A DNA stretch of 64,000 nucleotides from Prosapia bicincta. Lineage: Eukaryota; Arthropoda; Insecta; Hemiptera; Cercopidae. This document shows, in pieces, positions 1 to 13,855 of this stretch. The position numbers and the translations under genes were made by a program. A model generated the notes under the pieces. That model made no database searches. It had not been told where the DNA came from and saw nothing but the letters and a program-made list of their open reading frames with translations. The stretch spans positions 6,475,001-6,539,000 of the forward strand of contig JBAIZL010000006.1 in assembly GCA_036971475.1 (NCBI GenBank), read 5' to 3'. Every line of letters starts with the position of its first letter. Positions within the stretch are counted from its first letter, which is position 1.

Positions 1-292
1 AGTGAGTGAATATACTGTATGTTAGCGAGTGTAATAACATCCACTGCACTTTAGTAACTAATATAACACGCATGTTAGTCGGTGAATAGATGATAACATT
101 AACTAACTGTTCGATACTAATTCCATAATAAGTGAATGAAGTCTTTTCTCACACTTTCTGTAAGTTGGTGAGTGAGGTAGTAACATGTACTGAATTTTAG
201 GAGGTGGAGTAATTTAGTGATAGACGTAAAATTATGTAAGCGAAATAATTATCATTAATTGAATGTTAGTGAGTGAAATTGCCAATTTCACC

Positions 293-298
<6 letters not shown>
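1..298. repeat. Degenerate ~40-bp tandem repeat, left block
   Basis: A loose motif close to TGTATGTTAGTGAGTGAA followed by TAACAT recurs several times, for example near 16, 70, 160 and 261. Spacing is irregular, around 40 bp or a multiple of it. The same motif resumes at about 640-800, so the intervening (TA)n tract and MITE appear to have interrupted an older minisatellite. Copies are too diverged for an exact period. No coding potential is seen. Confidence 0.5.

Positions 299-367
<69 letters not shown>
299..367. repeat. (TA)n microsatellite
   Basis: An uninterrupted alternating TA tract of about 69 bp that ends exactly at the left boundary of the MITE at 368. It probably expanded from the TA target site. 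Any YIYIY-type reading frame through it is an artefact. Confidence 0.95.
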
Positions 368-371
<4 letters not shown>

Positions 372-567
372 TTACACTTTAATGTACTTAAACAATATTT
401 TTACTTGGTATATTTGCCAATATACTTTCGAGAACTAATAATTACATTACTCAGTTTCAGAATAAGCTAGAAAATGAGAATACGTAATTAATATCTCTGG
501 AAAGTCGACTCGCATATATAGCCCTACCAAGGAAAATGTTTGTATGCGTACATTAAAGTGTAGATGA
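368..567. mobile_element. 200-bp MITE with TA target-site duplication
   Basis: The segment starts TCACTTACACTTTAATGTAC and ends with the near-complement CATTAAAGTGTAGATGA. It is flanked by TA at 366-367 and at 568-569. The inverted similarity extends about 45 bp into each end, to the TACTTGGTA / TACCAAGG region, leaving a loop of about 110 bp. A TA duplication with a short non-coding body is typical of non-autonomous Tc1/mariner-type elements. There is no transposase, so the superfamily is inferred from the TA only. Confidence 0.7.
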
Positions 568-629
568 TAATTGAATACGGGAAAACAGTGTTGCAAAGTT
601 AATATATATAAAACTAGTATATATTCTTC

Positions 630-800
630 ACAAATAGGCCTATATGTTAGCGAGAAAAATAACAAGTACTGTATGTTAGTAACGAAAGTAAATCGTGCTG
701 TATATTAGTCAGTGAATTAACATTATCAATATATTAATGAAAGGAATAGCAAAAACTGTATGTTTGTAAGTGTAATTACATGATTTCTTGTTAGTGGATG
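630..800. repeat. Degenerate ~40-bp tandem repeat, right block
   Basis: This block continues the motif of 1-298. TATGTTAGCGAGAAAAATAA, TGTATGTTAGTAACGAAAGT, TGTATATTAGTCAGTGAATT and TGTATGTTTGTAAGTGTAAT follow one another at about 30-45 bp spacing. Copies match only partly, and boundaries are approximate. Confidence 0.5.
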
Positions 801-1686
801 AAGCACAATGTACAGGCCTAAATAACACTACGTTGTGTTAATCCTCGTAACTTATTGCACGCCCTAGGTAAGTTGAGGCTTCGGACGGCCTCCAAATAAA
901 CCAAAGCCAAAGAATAATAGCACAAAGCTCGCAGGAAGTATGCTTGAGGGAGGCTGACTCTAAGAACCTAAACATGTTATTATTAGCAAAGCCGAGCCAG
1001 ACTGCATGTCTCCAAGGGAAAGCTTAGGATTAGACATAACGGGTCTTGTAAACTTTAACCAAGAATAAACACTTTCCAATAGTTCTACATTTCTTTGAAA
1101 TACTCTTTACTAATGGGTTCTTTAGGGAACCGCTGAAGCGATCAGGTGCAAAGAAACCAAGACTTGTATGTCCATTTAAAGGTAATTAGCGTGGTGATAG
1201 AGTGAGTGTAAGCCTAAGCCCTTGTGTTTGTGCGTAGGTTGCCACCTGTAGAGTAATCAGTAATCCAAACATTATCTTTTGCCACATCTAACAACATGTA
1301 AAACCGTATCTGTAGTAGTACTTACCTTTAAGCTAAGTGAGAAAGGTTGTTTGTCTCCAAAGTGTCACTACAAGCAAGTTTTTACTTATTGTTGGGCCTT
1401 CATATGTAACAACTAAGTTTAATATATTAATAATAATTTCTGTACGGATAAAGATTTCGTAAAACTACTCTCAGTGAAATATTTATAGTAGAAACCCTAA
1501 ATTTGTATGCTTTTAATAGGTTAAATACGTTACGTCCAAGTGGCTGCAGCATAAACACATTGTTTGACTTCCTGTATAATGTTATTTACGGTAAGCGTCA
1601 AAATAAACGTTACTGAAACAATTTTAATATTTTATTTTCTTTACATAGTTTTACAAACACATACATGTAATTAGAAGCTAAATCGG
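801..1686. other. Unassigned AT-rich DNA
   Basis: No gene, RNA gene or clear repeat is seen. The stretch at 1540-1686 directly follows the transposase remnant on the minus strand and may be the 3' untranslated end of that element, but I could not find a matching terminal inverted repeat. Confidence 0.5.
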
Positions 1687-2130
1687 TTATACTCGGGTAT
1701 AAACATGTTCTATATGACCTCCGTTCAATTTTAGGCAACACTCGTACCGTTATTGGAGGTTTTGTATCATTTTGGTGAAAAGGGATTGTTTCATGCTATA
1801 GACATGGATTTTTTTCCTGTAGTTGGACGATAGCCTAGTGGCTTGTGGGTCATCACGGAAATTCTTCTCCTTCATCATTCCCCAGTCGTAGGCGTCAGGT
1901 GGTGTAAGATCGGGGTAGTGGGCTGGGAAAGGAAAGTTTGCCAAGGGAGATGAGGCGGTTGCCAAAATGTTCTTGATGGAAAGCATGTTGTCTAAGACAG
2001 TGTGGCTGGTTGCACTATCTTGCTGCAACCATTTTGAACGAAAAGGCAGGTTTTGGGCACAACAAAATCTCCTGAGGTCTCCTATAGAAAGACCAAGAAT
2101 AACCCTAAACCGGTCATTATACCACAGCTG
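1687..2130 (-). pseudogene. Transposase C-terminal fragment, mariner/IS630 (DDE) superfamily
   Basis: The minus strand encodes a remnant with the order of landmarks expected at the end of a mariner/IS630-type DDE transposase. First comes LQQDSATSHTVLDN, matching the usual QQDGAxxHTA block that holds the second catalytic Asp. Then comes YPDLTPPDAYDWGMMKEK, matching the family's SPDLTPxDFxLWGxxK block with the third acidic residue. After a stop codon in frame (TAA just after IQNLQ, near 1750) the tail LNGGHIEHV is still readable, which resembles the normal end of these proteins. The N-terminal DNA-binding half and the first catalytic Asp are missing. The fragment is therefore inactive: 5' truncated, with at least one stop. 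Family assignment rests on motif recognition and not on a search. Confidence 0.8.
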
Positions 2131-5040
<2,910 letters not shown>

Positions 5041-5760
5041 AGATTAACCTAACTTACCCTAATCTAACCTACCCAAACCTAACCTGAACTAACAGAACTA
5101 ACCTCACCAAACCTATACTAACCTAACCTAACCCAACCAACCTAACCTAACCATAAAAGCCTGTTGAGAACCAAACCAAGCCTAACTTAAACCAACCTAA
5201 CGTAACATATTCAAATCTTACCCAAACTAACCTAATCTAACCTAACCTCAACAAACCTAACCTAACCTAAACTAACCTAACCTAACCAACCTAACCTAAC
5301 CATAAAAGCTTGTTGAGAACCAAACCAAACCTAACTTAAACCAACCTAACGTAACATATTCAAATCTTACCCAAACTAACCAAATCTAACCTAACCTCAA
5401 CAAACCTAACCTAACCTAATCAACCTAACCTAACCATAAAATCCTGTTGAGAACCAAACCAAACCTAACTTAAACCAACCTAACGCAACATATTCAAATC
5501 TTACATAAACTACCCTAATCTAACCTGACCTAGCCTAACCTAACCTGAGCTAAAATAACCTAACCAAACCTAACTTACCCTAATCTAATCTACCCTAACA
5601 TAAACTGAACTAACATAACCTAACCTCACCAAACCTAAACTAACCTAACCTGAACTAACATAACTTGACCTTATCAAAGCTAAGCTAACCTAACCTAACT
5701 AAAGCAAAGCTAACCTAACCTAACCAAACCAAACCTAACCTAACCTAATCTTACCCAACC
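5041..5760 (+). repeat. Degenerate CCTAA (telomere-like) repeats with ~134-149 bp superunits
   Basis: About 720 bp dominated by CCTAACCTAACC and near variants, all in the same orientation. CCTAA is the complement of the insect telomere motif TTAGG. A longer unit containing CATAAAAGCCTGTTGAGAAC, then a CAAACCTAACTT-like run, then ACATATTCAAATCTTAC occurs three times, at 5152, 5301 and 5435, so spacings are 149 and 134 bp. The block is interstitial and flanked by transposon sequence, so it is not a chromosome end. It could derive from an old telomeric insertion or be an ordinary minisatellite. Confidence 0.8.
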
Positions 5761-6182
5761 TAAAAGTACAGGCGCGTATCCAAGGGGGGCGATGGGGCGA
5801 TCGCCCCCCTCCCAACCCTCAAGAACTTTGGGTTAAAAATCGACAATATATTATTAAATTAGGACGTTCTATTAAATTAGACTTTTACTTAAGTTGAATT
5901 AACTTTTATTGTAAATAAAAAATAAAATTTTAATTTGAAAATGTGACGCGTTTCCTCGGCATACCCTCGTAATCGTCTAAATGTTTTAACAACAGATAGC
6001 GCTAGTGAAGCTTAGTATCGAACGTATGATTTTCAATACGTAATTTTGCAAGCGTAATATTCGCAGTTGACTCCGGAATTGTTTGTGTTGGAAGAATAAC
6101 TTCTTATATTAATTAATTAATAGCTTATTATGAAATTAATAATATTCTCTAGGCATAAGTGTTATCGAAACTGGGATAATTA

Positions 6183-6272
6183 TTTATTAAAAAGTCTAAT
6201 TTGCTACGAATCTTTATCACGTTACCGATTTCTAACGCAAGCGTAGAAAGAACTTTTTCTGTTCTATGTTTT
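6183..6272 (+). pseudogene. hAT transposase C-terminal dimerisation domain fragment
   Basis: The frame reads LLRIFITLPISNASVERTFS, which matches the strongly conserved core of the hAT family C-terminal dimerisation region (typically LPVSNASVERxFS). Only about 30 codons are recognisable. Downstream the frame runs into (CA)n and (TA)n, and no catalytic part of the transposase lies upstream. The codon at 6201 is TTG, internal to the fragment, so there is no true start here. This is a remnant within the 5769-6467 element. Confidence 0.85.
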
Positions 6273-6284
6273 TACATACACGCA

Positions 6285-6286
6285 CC

Positions 6287-6321
<35 letters not shown>

Positions 6322-6353
6322 GTACATATTATATATATAACACACAATGTGAC

Positions 6354-6420
<67 letters not shown>
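6285..6420. repeat. Compound (CA)n-(TA)n microsatellite
   Basis: A (CA)n tract at about 6290-6320 is followed, after a short spacer, by (TA)n at about 6355-6419, all inside the hAT remnant. Confidence 0.9.
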
Positions 6421-6421
<1 letters not shown>

Positions 6422-6479
6422 GCATCGATCTCCCCCCCCCCAAAGCAAGTCGCTGGATACGCGCCTGAATGTATATACA

Positions 6480-7380
6480 CTTTTTCCGATACGTACGATG
6501 TTATGCCATTAAATATATGTTCTTAAAAATGTTACTTGGAATTAGATGCTTAGTTATAGTCGTGAGTAACGGCAATTCCTAAATATTTAATTAATAGGGA
6601 GTTATCATCTTAACAGATTTAAAAGAAAAGACTCCTATCGTGATCAAAGTCGGAGGAAGTAAAAGTAAATGGTGGGAGATCGTTTAGCCGCGGCGTTGCC
6701 ACTTCGTCAGGAAACCATTGCTGTTGCTCAGTTTACATTTCTTACAGCAGAAGACACGAGGAAGTTAGTGTATGGGCATTAATTTGGCAATCCTGCCAAC
6801 TGTTATTGCGTTGGTAACTACGAATCCCTGATTAGATAAAAACGGGAATGAGCCACAAAGTCTCGATTTAAAGTCAATGGAAAAATTTTTTTAATTTAAA
6901 TAGCACTTTTTGTCTTACTGCTACATTGTATCAATAATATAATTAAAGAATCATAGATAATCAATTTATGAATAAATTCCGATATGTGTTGTATAAGGCC
7001 TAAATGTTTTAAAAGCAAACAGCTGGTACACGTCAACAAAAAATGAAACAAATTAATATCACTATTATATATAAACTTTCATTCTACCACGTATATCAAT
7101 GGCGTCATGTCAACAATTTATCTATTTCTAAATCCAGTAATAACAAATTAAGTATTTTGACTACTTCATTTGTTGATTAAATATCCTTTCAGATAAATTT
7201 TCCAATATTACGCCTATATCGCTTTTACATTATTTTCGAAGAGTTTAATAGCCAGTGCCTAGTCTACCTCAGATACTATTAATGAATCTGATTTTTTTAT
7301 CTTTACATATGTTTATTAAAATTCATTGTAAACAAGAAAAGAGTAATTTTAATTATTGTAAACTAGAAGTAACAAACATA
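6480..7380. other. Unassigned DNA inside the inverted-repeat loop
   Basis: AT-rich apart from a GC-richer patch around 6650-6800. No convincing open frame, RNA gene or repeat is seen. Confidence 0.4.
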
Positions 7381-7384
7381 ACCT

Positions 7385-7513
<129 letters not shown>

Positions 7514-7683
7514 ACGTCCCTCCACATCCTCACTCTACTTTACTATCGTAACGTTAATGGTGTTACGGAGTTGTTACTTTTTAGTATTTTAAATCGTTCC
7601 TGCTTATCTCTGTTGCGCTCTCGGGCTTATGTAGCCTCAAGTGTTCTTAAATTTTGTCTTGTGTTTACCCGTTATAGGTCTAT

Positions 7684-9101
7684 GCCACGCCTAAACTCAA
7701 GCCAATTACCGCTGACTCCTACCTTAAAGTTTGTATGACCTCCCTAAAATGGTTAACCTGTTTTGTTGGGTCTTTAAATAGTCATACTTGTCAGTAAAGT
7801 AGTCAGCTGGAAAAAAACATTATTAATATGAACACACAAAATTTTCAAAGAATCTTACCATCTTAGAAGATTTGCAAGCACAGCTAGGGGACGTGCAAAA
7901 TATTATATATATATATATAATTCATTAACTATATTTACATATTTGAACAAAAATTATTTCCTAATTTACCATAATAAAAAATTTGTTATCCTCAGATTTC
8001 AAGATTGAATTGGTAAATTTTACATTTTTATAACAAATAATTTTAAAATTGGTATAATTATATAATTCTGGTCTTCCTGAAAATGATTGGCTTATGGCCA
8101 AAACCACTTCGTGAATTTAAGATTTATTATACATTATTTAAGCATTTTTATTATCCAAATTAATTTTGCTGAATTTAACATTTATATAAAATTCAACATA
8201 GAGTGAAGTCATTGTTTAATTTTTATTGATAATTTTGAATTTAATATTTTTAACCTACTAAATTTGACTTTATTTAATAAAATAGAGAAAATGACTTGCC
8301 AAGGATTTCCCTGCCGGTCCTAGAGTCCTCTCGTCTGGATTCCAGGTCCCTGGACATCGGAAGTTGCCATCCCTGGTCAGTCGATGAAAGTCCTTCACCA
8401 TTTTCACGTCCCGGAGGCTGAGTCTGAAGCCCTCGTCCATGGATGGAAGTAGACGGCGGAAACGTGGTAGTTTGGTCCCATCTGGCCTTATGGTGGTTGT
8501 CCTAGGCGCTGACCGAACTTACGACCGTTAGCACCTCGTATTAAATTTATTTACAGACTGCCTTACCAGGTCTCTAAGTTCTTGTATTTATTGTGGCTGT
8601 GTAACCCTTCCTCACCCGCCCTAAGCTCGTCGCTTTCTCCGTGCTTTTTTCTTGTACGGGTGGGTTGGACAACGTATTCGATTCAACCTGCATAATTTTG
8701 TTATCTGTTTTAGAACACTGAAACATGTCTATTATTTTAAAATGGCTGTAACGTTTTTGTTATTTAAGTTTTATAAATTCAGTTTTCACTATTGTTGTTT
8801 TTTTGCTTTTACTGGTCATTTCAATATGTCATTGATAGTTCTACGTGGCCTTGTTCTCAAGTTAGCATTTTTCGGCACTTGGAAAAATTTTCACTGCACT
8901 CCCGTTTGTCAAATTTAGTTAGTTATTACAGTTTTATTTTATTTTAATTTTAATACTTATTCAAAATTTTACTGATTTCTTCACTCTTTACTACCTTTCA
9001 TTTTATAATAAATTAAAACCCTATTATTTAATTATTAAATTTGTTATTCAAATTTTTGAAATTATTAATTTCCTAATTTGAACGGTGATTCAGTCAGTTT
9101 C

Positions 9102-9103
<2 letters not shown>
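7684..9103 (-). repeat. Right arm of inverted repeat
   Basis: Reverse complement of the left arm. The inner end near 7684 contains the complement of the AGGCGTAG segment at 5028-5037, and the outer end meets (CA)n at 9104. A (TA)n tract at 7903-7919 marks the point where the arms stop matching before similarity resumes near 8085. The left-arm open frame has its equal-length counterpart here at 8270-8518 on the minus strand. Confidence 0.8.
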
Positions 9104-9145
<42 letters not shown>

Positions 9146-9169
9146 CGCGCGCACGCGCGTGCGCACACA
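9104..9169. repeat. (CA)n followed by alternating CG-rich tract
   Basis: (CA)n at about 9104-9141 passes into GCTCGCGCGCACGCGCGTGC and then GCACACA. The tract is an almost unbroken purine-pyrimidine alternation with unusual GC content for this window. It mirrors the (TG)n tract outside the other arm. Confidence 0.9.
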
Positions 9170-10400
9170 TGAAACTGTATAGCCTGAAGGTTCCGTAAGA
9201 AACAGTTTATTATGACTACTGCTCTAGAATCCTTTGTCCAGTTTCGCCCGCGTATTTTTAAGTACGAAATCCGTAGCACAGAGAATAAAGTTAGTAATCC
9301 CGTGTTTATTATTTTTGTTATATCAAAGTAGCAGTGTATTTTACATTGCTATATGTAAGTTAATAACATTTACTATGCGACCCTCCTATTACGTCACTAC
9401 TGGTTTTCTTGCAGCTGTCGGTGTATAGTCTATAGGCCTATATATTTCATTAGTTATTTCTCACCAAAATTGTACCTTTTTCGTAATTTTGAATTTTAAA
9501 TCATATTAATAATTCTTTACTGATTGCTTACATAGTGATCATTATTGTTAAGAAATGGGTAAATCCTCAAAGTGTCTAGTTTCTTGCTGTAACGGTTTTA
9601 CTATGCTTTGTCCAGTCAGTCAGTGAGTCAATCATTACATTTTACTTCCGCGAAATTTTTGAGTTGAACCAATATCTATTCATATGTTTGCAAATTTGCA
9701 AATTTTTGTTTTTCGTGTAAAAAATTTTGCAATTACTTCGCCTGGGAAGACTTAGTTATACTATATGTCATACGCCCAGTGCAAAATTTCATTGTTGTTG
9801 ACTAAGTGTGTTGTTCATTGGTATAAATAAAACTAATTAATTTTGGCAAATATATCTACAGAAAAATAAAACTATTTATTCTTTTAGCTTACAAATGTAT
9901 AGTATTATTTATTGTTGTGTAAAGAAATCCTTTTAAATTTTAAAGGAAAGTATGCATTACAATTTTTATTTTTTTAAATAAACATTTTGCAACATCCTTT
10001 CTTAGTGCGCAAATATGTAAGACAACAAAATTTCGCTTCAAGTTTCAAATCTCTTATTTTTTTGATTTCGGCGTCGTTAAGTCAATCAAGAAATTGCTTC
10101 TTATATAATAAAAAATATATTTACACCTCTTTTACATTTTAGCAACAAAGTATCCAGTTAAAAAGTTTGGTTACAAAAATAGTGTTTTCTAACAATAACC
10201 TGACTTGCTAACCTAGTCAATGAAGGTTTTTTCAAGTTGGGAAAATTATTTGGGTATCTTTTTATAACCAAACATATGGTAACTTGTTGCTTATATACAC
10301 TACAGTTATGTTAAAAATACAAATTCACTGTAACAACGCGCAACACACACACGTCGACATATTTGAAACTAACACATTCATAGCAGCAACCGTTTAGCTT
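9170..10400. other. Unassigned AT-rich DNA
   Basis: No defensible gene. A tandem CAGTCAGTCAGTGAGTCA motif at about 9614 and the surrounding 9570-9850 sequence look like part of a dispersed element, but I cannot assign it. Confidence 0.4.
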
Positions 10401-10404
10401 GCGT

Positions 10405-11950
10405 TGAAGAATTCCGTGTCGTCTCAGAATATCCGGGATCTAAACCGGCAAAAACGGTCTCAAAATATCAGCAAGGAAAATGGACCCCTATAATGAATTT
10501 CAAAATATCCGAGAGGTATATTTTACGAATACAAGAAAGATGCGTACAACGGAATATGCGTAGGGATATTGCGAAAGATGCGTACAGGATCAAGTTTTGA
10601 CACATGACGAGGGTAAGCTATGACGTCAGAACATTGTGACAGGCGAAATTTGCGTACAACTTTTAGGCGTACACGGATCTTTTAAAATCATTGAGCTACA
10701 TAAATGATTTTACCTCTGAGCAAAGTATAGATAGCTTAGTTTCTCGGGACTGGAGATCCTTTAAAACTTTATCTATTATACCTGATTTCCATCACATTCT
10801 TCCAGGCTTTGGACTGGCAAAATGATAGAGATATCATCTTGCTCTTTCATTTTGGGGTGTTTAAAATCAGCTTAGAGCCTCGTTAAATTTGTAGTTGTTT
10901 TATATTTGCAATTTAAAAAAAATTGTTTTATCTTACAAATTTTTTTTCATATTATTCTATATTACAACTTGACCAATTTATTTTAATTTAATATCTGATT
11001 TCTTGGGTCTAATCTAAACCATTTTTTTTTGGATTTAGGAAAGAGATCTTAAACAAGATATTAGTTTTCAGTTTCTGGGTATTTTTGTACTTTTTTAAAC
11101 ATTTTCGCGTATTTAATTAACTTTGTTTTTCTACTCTTTCCTCCGGTCTCGTGTGCATAGCAGTCGAAGTTTCAGCCTCTTTTGATAAGTCTCTTTCTAT
11201 TAAATCGAGCTTATCATCTCGACAGTTGTAAGCAAAATGACTACTGACAAAGTGGAAACCCTTTTTTGGCCCATTTTGACTGGGAGAATCCAAAACCTTG
11301 AAAGTTATTAGCAAATAGTTTAGGGGTAGATGACCTGGGTTGACAATTGAAATTTGGTTTGTACGCTTTTTTCGCTTGTCAAATTTACGACTCGTCAATT
11401 GCTATTGTTTCCTCTTGTACGCATATTTCACCGTACGCATCTTTCGCTGTACGCATTTTTCGTGCCACCTATTTTACGGTCTCAAAATGTCCACAAGAAA
11501 GGTGCGCTAAGGGATACCTCAAATATTAGGGAGATGCGATATAATCTACAAGTATGGTTTAATATGGGTTAGAATCGCCGCACAATGAAAAAACTACTAG
11601 AGAAATGATAAAAAAAGAAAAAGTTGAAATAACCAACTTCTTCGGCTCATCTAAAAACTTTCTTAGTTACAGTTAACCTATTGAAAACGGTAAATCATTT
11701 ACCGATAAATTAGGTTGCTGCTAACAAATGTAATTTTTACCGCCAACCAAGAAAAACAGTTGTGTATAGCCAACTGATTTAGTTAAATGTAAAAAAAAAC
11801 ACTGGGTAAACTTTCTCTATAGAGCCTATAGTTCATGGCCAGATTGTGCCGCAGATATTCCGAGACTCGTCGACCAGGTAGTAAGCAGGGACATTGTTAC
11901 TTCGGAATACGGATTTTCTGTGACTCGGATATTTTGAGACTCAATCGAGA
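10405..11950. mobile_element. Candidate non-autonomous element with inverted motif clusters
   Basis: Two short motifs are clustered in mirror-image fashion. GCGTAC lies in plus orientation at about 10542, 10580, 10652 and 10667, and as GTACGC at 11361, 11417, 11433 and 11449. Outside these, GTCTCAAAATATCC-like copies occur in plus orientation near 10412, 10460 and 10500, and in minus orientation near 11845 and 11925, with one more plus copy at 11479. Inverted subterminal clusters of short motifs are how many DNA transposons present transposase-binding sites. Exact termini and a target duplication are not identified. The interior holds a 93-codon minus-strand frame (11117-11398) that I do not recognise. 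Confidence 0.5.
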
Positions 11951-12339
11951 TATTCAATTCCTTTTTGTAAAACCAAACCTAACCCAACCGAATAGTTTGT
12001 TACTATACATACAGCTCTACAGACGTATGGCCAAACATAGTGTAATAATTTCTGAACAATTACTTTACGAAAAGTGTTTTTTTTAAAGACAGGTTATTAA
12101 TTAATGTAGATATAAAATGTAAATTTAAAACACTATTTATGTGACTTTAAAAAAGATTTTGCAAATAATAATGGTTTATATATTTGGGGTTTTCTCATTT
12201 ATAATATGTTAACAATTAATATAAATAAAAATTAAAATAATTAAGTTGATGTATTTATACCAAAAATGACTAATAATAAATAAGCGCCTACGAATATTGG
12301 TTAGAAATGTTACCTAAGCAGAAACAACTAACGTGAATT
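11951..12339. other. Unassigned AT-rich DNA
   Basis: Contains one short AACCTAACCC motif at about 11976. Otherwise no gene or repeat is recognised. Confidence 0.4.
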
Positions 12340-12768
12340 TTTTAATGTAAATTCCTACTTAGGTCAAAAAAGACAATTTTATTTCAGTTACTCTTCATTA
12401 AATAATTACAATTAATATATATAAAGTAACTAAACTGACGCGTTAAAACACCTGTTCTACAACATAACCTATAACATAAAAACAGCTGTTTTATGAAATC
12501 ATATGTTTTCACCTATTTTAAGCCAAATAGGACGAAATAACTATATTGCATACCTTACCCCTTTTGTGAAAAGTTGTTCCCATATAAAACTAAAATGAAT
12601 AAATTAAATTAAATTCAATAATATTTGAAAAAACTGTATTAACATCAAGTGTCATCCACTACTTGTTTAAAAAATGTATTTGAACTTGAGTTGATGAATA
12701 AAAGTATTTTATTAACGATTGAAAACTTATAGGAAGAGTGTGAACTAACAGAAGGAGTTGAAAAACGT
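12340..12768 (+). mobile_element. Dispersed TCAATTCCT-family repeat, short variant copy
   Basis: The left end (AAATTCCTACTTAGGTC) and right end (CTAACAGAAGGAGTTGAAA) match the ends of the other family members at 47137, 53463 and 56365. The 3' part carries the family hallmark GATGAATAAAAGTATTTTAT then TAACGATTGAAAA. The middle, with ACAACATAACCTATAAC and an AACAGCTGTTTTATG palindrome, is shared with the 47137-47582 copy but not with the longer copies, so two subfamilies exist. The family function is unknown. Confidence 0.7.
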
Positions 12769-12809
12769 GTTTTCTAGTAAAGGAATTGAAAAACGTGTTT
12801 TCTAGTTTT

Positions 12810-13818
12810 TCATTTAGGCCTACGTTCAAAATAATTACGTAGACACACGCACCACATCTAAGGTAGATCTATTAAACAGGATGACAGGGTGTAACTATAA
12901 ATATGGCATTGATGAGATATGTCTGAGTCAACAAAAGGGAGAGGGGAGTGTCACGAGAGAGGATGAAGGAAACCACCTGGCGAAGATCTGCTAATGAACG
13001 CATAACTGACGTCTACTCTTACAATAACCTAAGCCTTAAGATAACAAAGCTATTTCGACAGCGTCTGATTGAAGTCAAAGCCTTTGCAATCACGTCGCAC
13101 TGTCTAGAGCAAAACTAAAGTCAGCAGGGAAGTGATACTCGGCTGCCATTTAATAAGGCTACAGAGTTATGTCTTATAGGCCTAACTTTAAATAAAAAGG
13201 GAAGATTTTATGGGTTTTCAGGTATTAAAAAATTGTCGTGCGTTATAATATGAAAACAGTAAAAGCTATATTACGTTTATTGGAACTTAGCTAGTTAGAA
13301 CAATTCGCAACGGCAAATATTAATAGAGTTCACTCAAGATCGCACCGCTCACAGGTTTATTAAAACAGACTAGTTTCCAATCACAGTGTTAGCCAATCAC
13401 TGATGAATACTTTTTTTAAAATTTACCATAGTAAAATGTAAGGTTAAAGGTATAAGCAGTTTCAACATATAGCCTAAACTCTTCATCGTGCTCTATCAAG
13501 GGCGTAACCAGGACAATGAATGGGGGGGGGGGGCTTCAAGGGGGTGTATGTGTTTTGGAAATTTTTGAACGTATAATCTTTAGAAATCATATTCTATGCT
13601 AGTTCGGCACTTGAAATTACACAATTATTCGGTCGTGGGAAACTGTTCTGCTAAAGCATACTAGTCCATAACATACATTTTATATTTATTAGTTTTGCTT
13701 CCTAGTATAGGTAGAATAAATTTGTTTTATAGGTTAATATTTGTCTGCTAAAATTAATTAGTTTGGGAGGCACGTGACCCAAGTGCACCCTGGCTATCCC
13801 GTTTATATTCCACAGCTT

Positions 13819-13822
<4 letters not shown>
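12810..13822. other. Unassigned DNA with a repeat-like GGGCGTAACCAGG motif
   Basis: At about 13500 the sequence GGGCGTAACCAGGACAATG is followed by a G12 run and GGGGGTG. This arrangement resembles a common start of dispersed repeats in invertebrate genomes, so a transposon fragment is likely but unassigned. The rest, including the GC-richer patch 12890-13140, shows no gene. Confidence 0.4.

Positions 13823-13852
<30 letters not shown>

Positions 13853-13855
<3 letters not shown>

Larger units (their letters stand above)
5769..6467. mobile_element. Defective hAT-type DNA transposon
   Basis: The element begins CAGGCGCGTATCCA and ends with the exact complement TGGATACGCGCCTG. In both ends a run of G/C follows (GGGGGG near 5785, CCCCCCCCCC near 6432). 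Inside is a piece of the hAT C-terminal dimerisation domain (separate entry), which supports the superfamily. The flanking 8-mers (5761-5768 and 6468-6475) do not match well, so no clean target duplication is visible. Microsatellite expansion occupies most of the right half. Confidence 0.75.

Noticed and set aside
5041..5760. A chromosome end (telomere)
   Set aside because: The repeats are degenerate, interstitial and flanked on both sides by other sequence.
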